52,772 nucleotides of DNA. Source: DATAAZ01 sp036259875. Lineage in GTDB: Bacteria; Actinomycetota; Thermoleophilia; Gaiellales; Gaiellaceae. The position numbers and the translations under genes are program-made. Positions 34,427-42,619 of this stretch are shown here, in pieces. Location of the stretch: NCBI GenBank assembly GCA_036259875.1, contig DATAAZ010000033.1, forward strand, positions 1 to 52,772, given 5' to 3'. Position 1 is the stretch's first letter, and each line of letters begins with the position of its first letter. The notes under the pieces are model-generated. The model did not search any database. It saw only the letters and a program-made list of their open reading frames with translations, and was not told the origin of the DNA.

Positions 34427-35190
34427 GGCTCCGAGTAGACGTTCATCCGGCCGTCCCGGACGAAACCACAGAGCGTGATCCCGCGGTCGCGGGCGAGCTC
34501 GACCGCAAGCGTCGAGGGGGCGCCGACGGCGACGACGAACGGACAACCGGCGACCGCGGCCTTCTGGACGAGCTCGAACGAGAGCCGCCCGCTTACGCAC
34601 AGGACGGCTCGCGCGAGCGGCAGCCGCGCCTCACGGAATGCCCAGCCGATCACCTTGTCCATGGCGTTGTGGCGACCGACGTCCTCCCGGACGCAGAGGA
34701 GCTCGCCGCGCTCGTCGAAGAGGCCGGTCGCATGGAGGCCGCCCGTCGCGGCGAACGCGGCCTGGGCGGCGCGCAGCCGGTCGGGCAGCTCGAAGACGAG
34801 AGCGGTCGAAAGCCGCAGGTCGCTCTCGACGCGAGGCGCCTCGACGGCGACCGCTTCCAGCGCCCCCTTGCCGCAGACCCCGCACGACGAGGTCGTGTAG
34901 AAGCTCCGCTTCAGCCGGTCGAGGTCGAAGCCGTCGGCGTCCACCTCGATCGTGTTCGCGGCGAAGTCGGCAGACGGCGCGGCAGCGCGCGGCCGAAGCC
35001 CCTCCGTGACGAGGAACCCGAGCGCGAGCTCGTCGTCCTGCCCGGGTGTTCGCATCGTGACCGCCACCGGAACGCCGTTGACGCGGATCTCGAGCGGCTC
35101 CTCCGCGGCGAGCTCATCGGGCTCCGAGTGGCCCTGCGGGATGCGAACGACCTGGACGCGTCCCGCGGAGAAGGCGGGCGGCGTGGACAC
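34390..35190 (-). CDS. fdhD: formate dehydrogenase accessory sulfurtransferase FdhD
   Basis: About 266 residues with the FdhD pattern: EEPLEIRVNGVPVAVTMRTPGQDDELALGFLVTEGL, the sulfur-carrying pair in SSCGVCGKGALEA, and EDVGRHNAMDKVIGWA followed by VSGRLSFELVQKAAVAG (position markers). FdhD moves sulfur from a cysteine desulfurase to the molybdenum cofactor, which is required for active formate dehydrogenase. The GTG at 35190 has TACGCT exactly 6 nt upstream (35197-35202 on this strand), supporting a leaderless start 14 codons inside the longer frame that begins at 35232. It forms an operon with mobA and serves the fdhBA genes nearby. Confidence 0.88.
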   Translation of the reverse strand: MSTPPAFSAGRVQVVRIPQGHSEPDELAAEEPLEIRVNGVPVAVTMRTPGQDDELALGFLVTEGLRPRAAAPSADFAANTIEVDADGFDLDRLKRSFYTTSSCGVCGKGALEAVAVEAPRVESDLRLSTALVFELPDRLRAAQAAFAATGGLHATGLFDERGELLCVREDVGRHNAMDKVIGWAFREARLPLARAVLCVSGRLSFELVQKAAVAGCPFVVAVGAPSTLAVELARDRGITLCGFVRDGRMNVYSEPWRVRLPHHPAP

Positions 35191-35353
35191 GGGGTAAGCG
35201 TAGTCCCCCGCGAGCGCGTCCCCGTCGCGCATGTCAGCCGTTCCCGGGGTCCCCGGCTAGTCGTTCCCCCGCGGACAGCGTACGGCGCCGCGGCGCGCGG
35301 GTGTCGCGCGGTTGGTGATTGAAACGTGCCCGATCGTCGCTCGCCGCCCGACG

Positions 35354-36490
35354 CTAGGCGCACAGTTCGCGCGCGACGGCCAGGTAGGTCTCCGCGCACG
35401 CAACGGCCGACTCGAGGTCGACCCACTCGACGGCGGCGTGGGCACCCTCGCCCGCCGGGCCGAACAGCACCGTCGGGATGCCGGCGCCCGCGAGGAGCGC
35501 CGCGTCCGTCCAGAACGGCACCCCGATCGTCGCGGGCGCCGCTCCGAGCACCTCGCCCGCGCGCCGGCGGACCGTCTCGACGATCGGCTCGCTCTCGTCG
35601 ACCCGAAACGGCTCTCGCGAGAACTCGACCCGTACGTCGCCCCGAAAGTCGGGATCGCCGGCTGCCGCCCGCTCGAGGAGCGCCCGCGCCTCCCCTACGA
35701 CGCGGTCGGGCGTCTCGCCGGGGACCGTACGCCGCTCCGCCTCGAGGACGCACCGGTCGGGATAGGTCGAGAGCTCCGTCCCGCCCTGGACGAGCGACGC
35801 GTGTAGCGAGCCGGTCGCGACGAGCGGGTCCGGGTCACCCGCGCGCAAGGAGCGATCGAGTGCTTCCAGCTCCACGAGGATGCGGCCCATCTTCGCGATC
35901 GCGTCGATCCCGAGATCGGGTCGGGAGCCGTGCGCCGCACGACCGACCGTCTCGAACGTCAGCCACACGAACCCTCGATGGGCGACGGCAAGCCGAAGCT
36001 CGGTCGGCTCGGCGACGATCGCCGCGTCGGCTCGCACGGAATCGGCGACCGCGGCGGTGCCGATGCTCGCGACCTCCTCGTCGGCGACCGCGGTCACGAT
36101 CACGTCGCCGCGCAGACGGGCCTCGCGCGCGTGCGCCCCAGCCAGCATGATCGCCGCGAGCGCGGCCTTCATGTCGTACGCGCCCCTCCCGTAGAGGCGG
36201 CCGCCGTCCACGCGGGCCTCGAACGGCGCCTCCATCCCCGCGACGCCGACCGTGTCCGTGTGCGCGTTCAGGAGGAGCGAGCGCCCGCCGCCCGATCCTG
36301 GCGCGACCGCGACCACGTTCCAGCGGCCGGGCGCGAGCTCGTGACGCTCGACATCGAGGCCCGCTCGCCCGAGCCACTCGGCGACGAACGCGGCGATCGC
36401 TGCCTCCCCGGCGCCGCCCGGCACGAGCTCCGGGTTCACGGAGTCGATCTCGACGAGCCGGGCGACGAGATCCGTCAGCTCGTCTCGCAT
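35354..36490 (-). CDS. M20-family deacylase/peptidase (ArgE/DapE-like)
   Basis: A 378-residue M20 enzyme with all metal motifs: LLNAHTDTVGV, LYGRGAYDMKAALAA, AVADEEVASIGT (catalytic Glu), AEPTELRLAVAHRGF and GPAGEGAHAAVEWVD near the C-terminus. A dimerisation domain lies around 180-290. Such enzymes release amino acids from N-acyl or succinyl derivatives; the exact substrate is not readable. ATG 36490 has TACGCT 5 nt upstream (36496-36501), again suggesting a leaderless transcript. It lies between fdhD and azlD but shows no overlap with them. Confidence 0.82.
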   Translation of the reverse strand: MRDELTDLVARLVEIDSVNPELVPGGAGEAAIAAFVAEWLGRAGLDVERHELAPGRWNVVAVAPGSGGGRSLLLNAHTDTVGVAGMEAPFEARVDGGRLYGRGAYDMKAALAAIMLAGAHAREARLRGDVIVTAVADEEVASIGTAAVADSVRADAAIVAEPTELRLAVAHRGFVWLTFETVGRAAHGSRPDLGIDAIAKMGRILVELEALDRSLRAGDPDPLVATGSLHASLVQGGTELSTYPDRCVLEAERRTVPGETPDRVVGEARALLERAAAGDPDFRGDVRVEFSREPFRVDESEPIVETVRRRAGEVLGAAPATIGVPFWTDAALLAGAGIPTVLFGPAGEGAHAAVEWVDLESAVACAETYLAVARELCA

Positions 36491-36512
36491 GCCGTAGCGT
36501 AGTCCGATTCGC

Positions 36513-36821
36513 CTACGCAAGGGCGCGCGTCAGGGCCGTGACCGCGGCGGCGACGGCGACGGCGAGGACGATCGGCCCCCGAAGCGCGAGCACCGCCGCG
36601 GCGGCGAGCACCCCGAGCGCGCTCGCGTCGACGGTGACGCGACCGTCCTCGCCGAACACCTCGCTCACGACGAGCGCCGTCAAGAGTGCGGGTGCAAGCA
36701 GCCCGATCACGCCACGGGCGCGGGCGGGCAGCTCGCGCCCGCCCACGAGCACCGGCCCGGCCGCCTTGATCACCGCGTTCGCGACCGAGACGGCGACGAT
36801 GCTGATCCAGACGGTCTTCAT
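36513..36821 (-). CDS. azlD: AzlD-family membrane protein
   Basis: A 102-residue protein with three to four hydrophobic helices (VWISIVAVSVANAVIKAAGPVL, GVIGLLAPALLTALVVSEV, ALGVLAAAAVLALRGPIVLAVAVAAAVTAL). This matches AzlD, the small partner of AzlC in branched-chain amino-acid export and related efflux. Its ATG overlaps the azlC stop (ATGA), as usual for this pair. Confidence 0.85.
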   Translation of the reverse strand: MKTVWISIVAVSVANAVIKAAGPVLVGGRELPARARGVIGLLAPALLTALVVSEVFGEDGRVTVDASALGVLAAAAVLALRGPIVLAVAVAAAVTALTRALA

Positions 36822-37474
36822 GGCCTGAGCCCCAGCAGGGCGGCCGCGCACGCGGCGATCACGGGAACGCCCGGCGGCGTGACAGGCACGAGGGCGAGGG
36901 CGAGCGCGGCGGCGACGAGCGCCGCCGCAAGCGCGCGCGAGGTCCGGATCTCGTCGACCAGGAGGGCGAGGAAGAAGGCGGGGAAGATCGCGTCGAGGCC
37001 GAAGCGTTCCGGGTCGCCGACGGCGTCGCCTGCGAGGGCGCCGATCACGGTGCCGCCGAACCACGCGGCGAACTGCGGAAGCGTGGCGCCGATCAGGAGC
37101 TCGCGGTCGAACCGGCCCTCCCCCCGGCTCGCCAGCGCCCAGGACGCATCGACGACCGCCTGGCCCTCGAGCGCGCGGCGCAGGCGTCCTCCCTCGAGCG
37201 CGGGCGCGACGGCGATGCCCATCGGAAGAAACCGCGCGTTGACGAGGACCGCCGCGGCCACCGCCGCGGCGACCCCACCGCCTGCGCCGAGGATGGAGGC
37301 GACGGCGAACTGCGCCGAGCCCGAGAAGGTGAACGCGGAGAACGCGACGGGGGCGGCAAGGCCCCAGCCGAGGGAATGCGCAAGGACGCCGAACGACACG
37401 CCGACTGCGAGCGTCGGAAGGACGAGCGGCAACGCGACCTGTACACCTGCCCGATAACCGCCGGCCGAGCCCAC
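36818..37474 (-). CDS. azlC: AzlC-family amino-acid exporter
   Basis: A 218-residue membrane protein: ALPLVLPTLAVGVSFGVLAHSLGWGL, FSAFTFSGSAQFAVASILGAGGG, LVNARFLPMGIAVAPAL and FGLDAIFPAFFLALLVDEI (position markers), the AzlC family pattern. With AzlD it probably exports branched-chain or similar amino acids. GTG 37474 is the only convenient start before the first helix; longer frames run into fdhB on the other strand and are rejected. It diverges from fdhB across 63 bases. Confidence 0.83.
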   Translation of the reverse strand: MGSAGGYRAGVQVALPLVLPTLAVGVSFGVLAHSLGWGLAAPVAFSAFTFSGSAQFAVASILGAGGGVAAAVAAAVLVNARFLPMGIAVAPALEGGRLRRALEGQAVVDASWALASRGEGRFDRELLIGATLPQFAAWFGGTVIGALAGDAVGDPERFGLDAIFPAFFLALLVDEIRTSRALAAALVAAALALALVPVTPPGVPVIAACAAALLGLRP

Positions 37475-37525
37475 GTGCGCGGGAACGCTGGAGACGGACC
37501 CGTTATTCGCAAGGGCGGCCGCTCG

Positions 37526-37531
37526 TAGAAT
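37526..37531 (+). promoter_or_regulatory. -10 element of fdhB
   Basis: TAGAAT lies 6 nt before the ATC codon at which the fdhB frame can first begin. The TAG of this hexamer is also the in-frame stop that bounds the reading frame on its 5' side. The same TANNNT-N6-start spacing occurs at fdhA, fdhD, purA, the GAF-PucR gene and others here. Confidence 0.55.
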
Positions 37532-37537
37532 CGTGCC

Positions 37538-39130
37538 ATCGACGTCCTGAAGCTCACCGCGCTTCTCGAGGAGCTGCCGACCGAGCGGACGCGGCTGCTC
37601 GACAACCTCGGCCGCGTACGGCGCGAGGTCGGCCCCATCACGCCGGAGCTCTCCGACGCCGTCGCCGACCGGATGAACATCCGTCGCGGCGAGGTGCACG
37701 AGGTCGTCTCGTTCTACTCGTTCCTTCGCGTCCCGACGCACGCCGTCCGCGTCTGCATCGGCCCGGTCTGCGACTGCATGGGCGCGAAGGAGCTGCTCGC
37801 GCGCGAGCAGGAGCTCGCGCCACCGGACGTCCCGGTTCTCGGCGTCGAGTGCCTCGGCCACTGCGATCTCGCGCCCGTCCTGCTCCGAGGCGACGTGGTG
37901 GAGCCGGCCGTCGTTCACCGGACGAACGAGGGCTCGGTCCTCGGCCTCCACGAGCGGGACGAGTCGCTCGCCGACTACGAGCGGCGCGGCGGCTACTCCG
38001 TCCTTCGCTCGCTGGCACCGGCCGAGACCGTGATCGAGGAGCTGAAGGCGTCAGGTCTCGCGGGGTACGGAGGCGCCGGCTTCCCGACCGGCGTCAAGTG
38101 GGAAGCCGTCGTCGCCGAGCCGGCCCCCCGCTACGTCGTCGTGAACGCGGACGAGGGCGAGCCGGGGACGATAAAGGACCGCTACGTGATGGAGCTTCGG
38201 CCGCACCTGATGCTGGAGGGCATGCTGATCGCGATGCGCGTCGCGGAGGCGCGCGAGGGCTTCATCTACCTCCGCGAGGAGTATGCGCGCGCTCGCGCTA
38301 CGCTCGCCCGCGCGCTACAAGAGCTTCGCGACGCAGGCCTGCTCGAAGGCCGCTCGGTTCGCATGGTCATCGGCGCCGGGGCCTACATCTGTGGCGAGGA
38401 GACGGCGATGCTCGAGTCGATGGAAGGGCGCCGCGGGATGCCGCGCCTGAAGCCGCCCTTCCCGAGCCAGGTCGGCTACCTCGGCCGTCCCACGCTCATC
38501 AACAACGTCGAGACGCTCGCCCACGTCCCCGCCATTCTCGCGAACGGAGGCGCGTGGTACGCCGGCCTCGGCCGCAACGGAGGGAAGGGCGTCCGTCTCT
38601 GGTCGCTGTCGGGCGCGGTCGCCCGCGCGGGCTGCTACGAGGCGCCGAACGGAATCACGCTGCACGAGCTGATCGACGGCTATGCGGGCGGCGCGACGGA
38701 CGAGATCGGGGCGGTGGTGCCGGGCGGCGCCGCGAGCGGCATCCTGCCGCCCGCGGCGCTCGACGTGCCGCTCACCCGCGACGGCCTCCGCGAGTGGGGC
38801 GCGGGCGTCGGCTCGGCCGGCGTCCAGGTCTTCCCGGCGCGGTACCCCGTCCTCCGCCTCCTCGCCGAGACGATGCGCTTCTTCGCGGAGGAGTCGTGCC
38901 AGAAGTGCACGCCGTGCCGGATCGGGAACCGCGGCATGCACCACCTGCTCGAGGAGCTGGAGCGCGGCCGCGCCACCATGCCGCGCTGGCAGGTCGAGGA
39001 GTGGCTCGACGCCATGCTCCAGACGTCGATCTGCGGCCTCGGCCAGGGGGCGCCGTTCCCGATGCGAAACGCGTTTCGCTACTGGCGCGATCTCTTCGAG
39101 CCGCTCGGCGAGCCCGCGGAGGCGGCCTAG
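37538..39130 (+). CDS. fdhB: formate dehydrogenase NAD-reducing subunit (NuoE-NuoF fusion), apparent ATC start
   Basis: About 530 residues. The N-terminal NuoE-like thioredoxin-fold 2Fe-2S domain (about 1-130) contains VRVCIGPVCDC and LGVECLGHCDLAP. The NuoF-like part binds FMN and NADH (GYGGAGFPTGVKWEA, NADEGEPGTIKDRY, GAGAYICGEETAMLESMEG) and ends in a 4Fe-4S site (SCQKCTPCRIGNRG, then SICGLGQGAPFP). It passes electrons from FdhA to NAD. The NuoE homology (VLKLTALLEELPTER, DAVADRMNIRRGEVHEVVSFYSF) starts well before the first ATG at 37673, but no ATG, GTG or TTG is in frame after the TAG at 37526. The ATC at 37538, 6 nt after TAGAAT, is the likeliest start, unless one base has been lost near the out-of-frame GTG 37533. 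Confidence 0.85.
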   Translation: MDVLKLTALLEELPTERTRLLDNLGRVRREVGPITPELSDAVADRMNIRRGEVHEVVSFYSFLRVPTHAVRVCIGPVCDCMGAKELLAREQELAPPDVPVLGVECLGHCDLAPVLLRGDVVEPAVVHRTNEGSVLGLHERDESLADYERRGGYSVLRSLAPAETVIEELKASGLAGYGGAGFPTGVKWEAVVAEPAPRYVVVNADEGEPGTIKDRYVMELRPHLMLEGMLIAMRVAEAREGFIYLREEYARARATLARALQELRDAGLLEGRSVRMVIGAGAYICGEETAMLESMEGRRGMPRLKPPFPSQVGYLGRPTLINNVETLAHVPAILANGGAWYAGLGRNGGKGVRLWSLSGAVARAGCYEAPNGITLHELIDGYAGGATDEIGAVVPGGAASGILPPAALDVPLTRDGLREWGAGVGSAGVQVFPARYPVLRLLAETMRFFAEESCQKCTPCRIGNRGMHHLLEELERGRATMPRWQVEEWLDAMLQTSICGLGQGAPFPMRNAFRYWRDLFEPLGEPAEAA

Positions 39131-39780
39131 CCGGGGAGGAACGGCGCGTCGGCTCGGATCGAGTCGAGGTCAGAGTCGTCCTTCGCCCACCGGCGCACCT
39201 TGTCGGGCGCCAGGTCATACGCCTGGTGAAGATGGGCGAGCGCGTCCTCGCGGCGGCCGGCGAGCGCCTCGTAGCAGGCGACGTTGTAGACGAGGCCGGG
39301 GTCGTCGGGATGCCGCGCAAGCCCTTCCGACGCGACCTCGACGGCGCGATCGTACTCGCCCGCGTCGAGATACGGCCGCGCCGCGAAGCTGTACTCCCAG
39401 GCGGACTCCTTGAACGGCTCGCCGGGCCGCCCGCCGACCGCGATCACCGTCGAGCCCGCCTCCCGGGCGACGGCGTGCCGGCGCACGGTCGGGTCGCGGA
39501 TGAAGACGAACGTGCCGGCGGGCGCGTCGATCTCCTCGTCGGCGACGGTGAACGTCGCGTGGCCTTCCGCGACGAAATAGACCTCCTGGTGACGGTACGT
39601 CTCCTCCGTGTGGTCCTCGACGATGTCCTGGCCCGCCTGCTCGGCGGTGTACGCGTTCATCCCGAACGCCTCGATCCCGAAGCGGCGGCGCACAGGCCGC
39701 CAGACGAGGCTCCCGGGCCCCGGGATCGCGTCGAGGTCCGAGATGTGCGCGCTCTCGAACGGCGCCTCGCTCACGCTCAC
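39127..39780 (-). CDS. cupin-TPR protein between fdhB and fdhA
   Basis: A 217-residue cytoplasmic protein. Residues about 60-115 form a small cupin barrel (ETYRHQEVYFVAEGHATFTV, IDAPAGTFVFIRDPTVRRHAV). Residues about 130-205 are TPR-like helices (YLDAGEYDRAVEVASEGLARHPDDPGLVYNVACYEALAGRREDALAHLHQAYDLAPD, position marker). Function unknown. It lies on the opposite strand between the two formate dehydrogenase genes, sharing its stop triplet region with the fdhB stop. The GTG at 39780 has TAGCGT exactly 6 nt upstream, so it and fdhA are driven from one 32-base divergent promoter. Confidence 0.75.
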   Translation of the reverse strand: MSVSEAPFESAHISDLDAIPGPGSLVWRPVRRRFGIEAFGMNAYTAEQAGQDIVEDHTEETYRHQEVYFVAEGHATFTVADEEIDAPAGTFVFIRDPTVRRHAVAREAGSTVIAVGGRPGEPFKESAWEYSFAARPYLDAGEYDRAVEVASEGLARHPDDPGLVYNVACYEALAGRREDALAHLHQAYDLAPDKVRRWAKDDSDLDSIRADAPFLPG

Positions 39781-39812
39781 GCCGCCACGCTACAGGGCGC
39801 TACGATCCACCC
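39781..39812. promoter_or_regulatory. 32-bp divergent promoter, both transcripts apparently leaderless
   Basis: Between GTG 39780 (minus, cupin-TPR) and GTG 39813 (plus, fdhA) lie TAGCGT on the minus strand (39787-39792) and TACGAT on the plus strand (39801-39806), each exactly 6 nt from its start codon. The -35 region of each promoter must lie inside or beyond the other's -10, so the two are likely to interfere. Confidence 0.55.
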
Positions 39813-42539
39813 GTGACCCGGGTCGTTGAGTTCACGCTCGACGGGAAGACCGTCGCTGCGCCGGATGGCGAGCTCCTCGTCCACGCGGCCGCGCGCCACG
39901 GCGTCTTCATCCCGACCCTCTGCCACGACGACAAGCTCGACCCGTACGGCGGCTGCCGGATGTGCGTCGTCGGCGTCGAGGGCTCGCCGCGGCCCCTACC
40001 CGCGTGCGCGACCCGCGTCGCCGAGGGGATGACGGTCTCGACGAACTCGAGCGTGCCGCGATTCCGCAAGACGCTCACGGAGATGCTCCTCGCCGAGCAC
40101 ATGAACCCCGACCCGGGCGGACGGCCCAACGAGCTCCTCGACATGGCCGAGGAGTTCGGCGCGGAGGCGCCGTTCATGCTCCCGGACGCGAAGCGCGAGC
40201 CGTACGACGACCGCAACCGCTTTATGGGATACGACCCGGACGCGTGCATTCTCTGCGCCCGCTGCGTTCGCTACACGCAGGAGGTGATGCAGTGCTCCGC
40301 GCTCTCGCTCGAGGGGCGTGGGCCGCACGCGCGCGTCGTCCCGACATGGGGGCTCTCCTGGCTCGACACGGAATGCGAGCTGTGCGGCGGCTGCCTCTCG
40401 GCGTGCCCGACGGGCGCGATCTACGAGAAGTTCGAGGAGCGGACCGAGCAGCCGGAGCGGACGCTCGAGAAGGTCAAGACGACCTGCACGTACTGCGGGG
40501 TCGGGTGCCAGATCGACCTGAACGTCGATCCCGAGACGAAGCGGATCGTCAAGGTGACGTCCGACCCGACGTACCTCCCGAACGAGGGGAACCTCTGCGT
40601 CAAGGGCCGCTTCGCGTTCAACTTCGTCCATCACCCCGACCGGCTGACCGAGCCGCTCGTCCGCGGCGAGGACGGCGAGCTGCGCGAGACGACGTGGGAG
40701 CATGCGCTCGCGACCGCCGCCCAGGGCCTGCAGCGCGTGAAGGAGGAGCACGGCCCGCAGACGATCGGCTTCCTCGCGTCCGCCCGCCTGACGATGGAGG
40801 AGAACTTCCTCATCCAGAAGCTCGCGCGGACGGTCGTCGGGACGAACTCCGTCCACTCCTGCGAGGCGACCTGACACGCTCCGACCCTCTACGGCCTGGT
40901 CAGGTCGTTAGGCAGAGGAGCTAGCACCAACTCGATCCCGGAGATCGAGAACGCCCGCTTCCTCCTCGTGATCGGATCGAACACGACGGAGGCGCATCCC
41001 GTCCTCGCGCTCCGGATGAAGAAGGCGGTCCGCAAGGGCGCGACCCTCGTGGTCGCCGACCCGCGGAAGATCTGGCTGACGAAGCTCGCGAAGCGGCACC
41101 TGCAGCTCCGCCCCGGGACGGACGTGTGGCTCGTCAACGCGCTGATGCACGTGATCCTCGAGGAGGGCCTCCAGAACGACGAGTTCATCCGCGAGCACAC
41201 CGAGGAGTTCGAGGCGGTCGCCGAGGTCGTGCGCCGCTACCCGCCCGAGGAGGCGGAGCGCGTCACCGGCGTCCCGGCCGAGGACATCCGCTGGGCAGCG
41301 CGCGAGTACGCGCGCGAGAAGCACGCGGCGATCTTCTACACGCTCGGGATCACCGAGCACGCCTGCGCGGTCGACAACATCTGGTCGCTCTCGAACCTCG
41401 TCCTCATGACCGGACACCTCGGCTACGAGTCGACGGGCCTCAATGCGCTCCGCGGCCAGAACAACGTCCAGGGGCTGAACGACGCGGGCGCCAACCCCGC
41501 GTACCTCCCCGGGTACCAGCCGGCGAACGACACCGAGATCCGCGCAAAGTTCGCCGAGCGTTGGGGCGTCGAGGTGCCCGAGACGCCCGGCTACCGGCTC
41601 GACCAGATGATCTCCGGAATGCAGGACGGGCGGATCAAGGCGTTCTACCTGATCGGCGAGAACCCGGCGCACACGGAGCCGAACGCGAAACACGTCGAGG
41701 AGGGGATCGCCGGGCTCGACTTCCTCGTCGTGCAGGACATCTTCCTGAACGAGACGGCGCGAAAGCACGCGGACGTCGTCCTGCCGGCGTCGAGCTTCGC
41801 CGAGAAGGAGGGGACGTTCACGAACACGGAGCGGCGCGTCAACCGGGTGCGCCGCGCCGTTCCGCTGCCGGGGAACGCCCGCGAGGATCTGCAGATCGTG
41901 ATCGACCTCGCTGCGGCGATGGGCGCGCGGTGGCCGGCGTACGAAGGCGCCGAGGAGGTCTGGAACGAGTTCGCCGACCTGGCGCCACTCTGGTCGGGGA
42001 TCCGCTACGACCGGATCGACGAAGTCGGCCTCCAGTGGCCGTGCACGGACCGCGAGCATCCGGGCTCTGCGTACCTCCACGCGCCGCGACCGGCGCGGCC
42101 GAGCGGCAAGGGGAAGTTCTACCCGGTCGAGTACCAGCCGCCGATCGAGGAGCCCGACTCGGAGTACCCGCTCGTCCTCTCGACGGGACGGACGCTCTAC
42201 CACTACAACTCGGCGACGATGACGATGCGCGAGGAGGGGGTCACGCAAAAGCAGGAGGACCCGTTCGTCGAGATGTCCCCGGAAGACGCGTCGAACCTCG
42301 GCATCGAGGACGGCGACTGGGTGCGGCTCGTCTCGCGCCGCGGCCAGATCGAGGCGCGAGCAGCAGTCGGGGACCGCGTCTACCCGGGTCTCGTCTGGAT
42401 GGCGCTCCACTTCGCCGAGCAGCGCGTCAACCTGCTGACGAACGACGTCGGCGACTCCCTGATCGGAATCCCGGAGTACAAGGTGTGCGCCGTCCGCGTC
42501 GAGCCGCTCCGGCCGGCGCTTCGGCCAGCGGCCCGCTGA
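39813..42539 (+). CDS. fdhA: selenocysteine-containing formate dehydrogenase catalytic subunit (UGA at codon 354 read as Sec)
   Basis: A 908-residue molybdenum/tungsten enzyme oxidising formate to CO2. Order: ferredoxin 2Fe-2S domain (Cys 37, 48, 51, 65); two 4Fe-4S sites (CILCARC at 145-151; CELCGGCLSACP at 188-199); the catalytic-domain 4Fe-4S (CTYCGVGC at 225-232, Cys 262); the molybdopterin domains; and a C-terminal MGD-binding domain (about 775-895). The frame meets TGA at 40872-40874 in SCEAT-stop-HAPTLYGL and continues unbroken as GASTNSIPEIENARFLLVIGSNTTEAHP. In the family this position is the catalytic Sec or Cys followed by His. A hairpin embraces the UGA. With selenocysteine the protein is full length; without it both halves would be useless. 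GTG 39813 is 6 nt after TACGAT. Confidence 0.92.
40865..40909 (+). promoter_or_regulatory. candidate bacterial SECIS element in fdhA
   Basis: The RNA helix CGACCUGAC (40867-40875) with GUCAGGUCG (40899-40907) is a perfect 9-bp stem containing the UGA codon, extendable by two G-U pairs to 40865/40909. The enclosed 23 bases can form a small CCG/CGG stem, or alternatively a CCGACC/GGUC-A-GG stem with one bulge and an 11-base loop containing GG. Bacterial SECIS hairpins lie directly at or after the UGA and bind SelB. The exact fold needs computation. Confidence 0.7.
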
Positions 42540-42607
42540 CGCGTAAGTAACGGTCTCTCGCTTCCTTCGGCGCGAGGCCAGCGAGCGACCCGCACCGTGG
42601 GGCGGGC

Positions 42608-42613
42608 TACGAT
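42608..42613 (+). promoter_or_regulatory. -10 element of the GAF-PucR regulator gene
   Basis: TACGAT followed by 6 bases and the ATG at 42620, identical in hexamer and spacing to the fdhA promoter. No Shine-Dalgarno sequence is present, so the transcript is probably leaderless. Confidence 0.5.
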
Positions 42614-42619
42614 CCGCAC

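Noticed and set aside
39813..42539. Reading fdhA as a pseudogene or as two separate genes split at 40874.
   Set aside because: Both halves are in the same frame, all clusters and cofactor motifs are intact, no other lesion is present, and the stop falls exactly at the catalytic residue within a hairpin.
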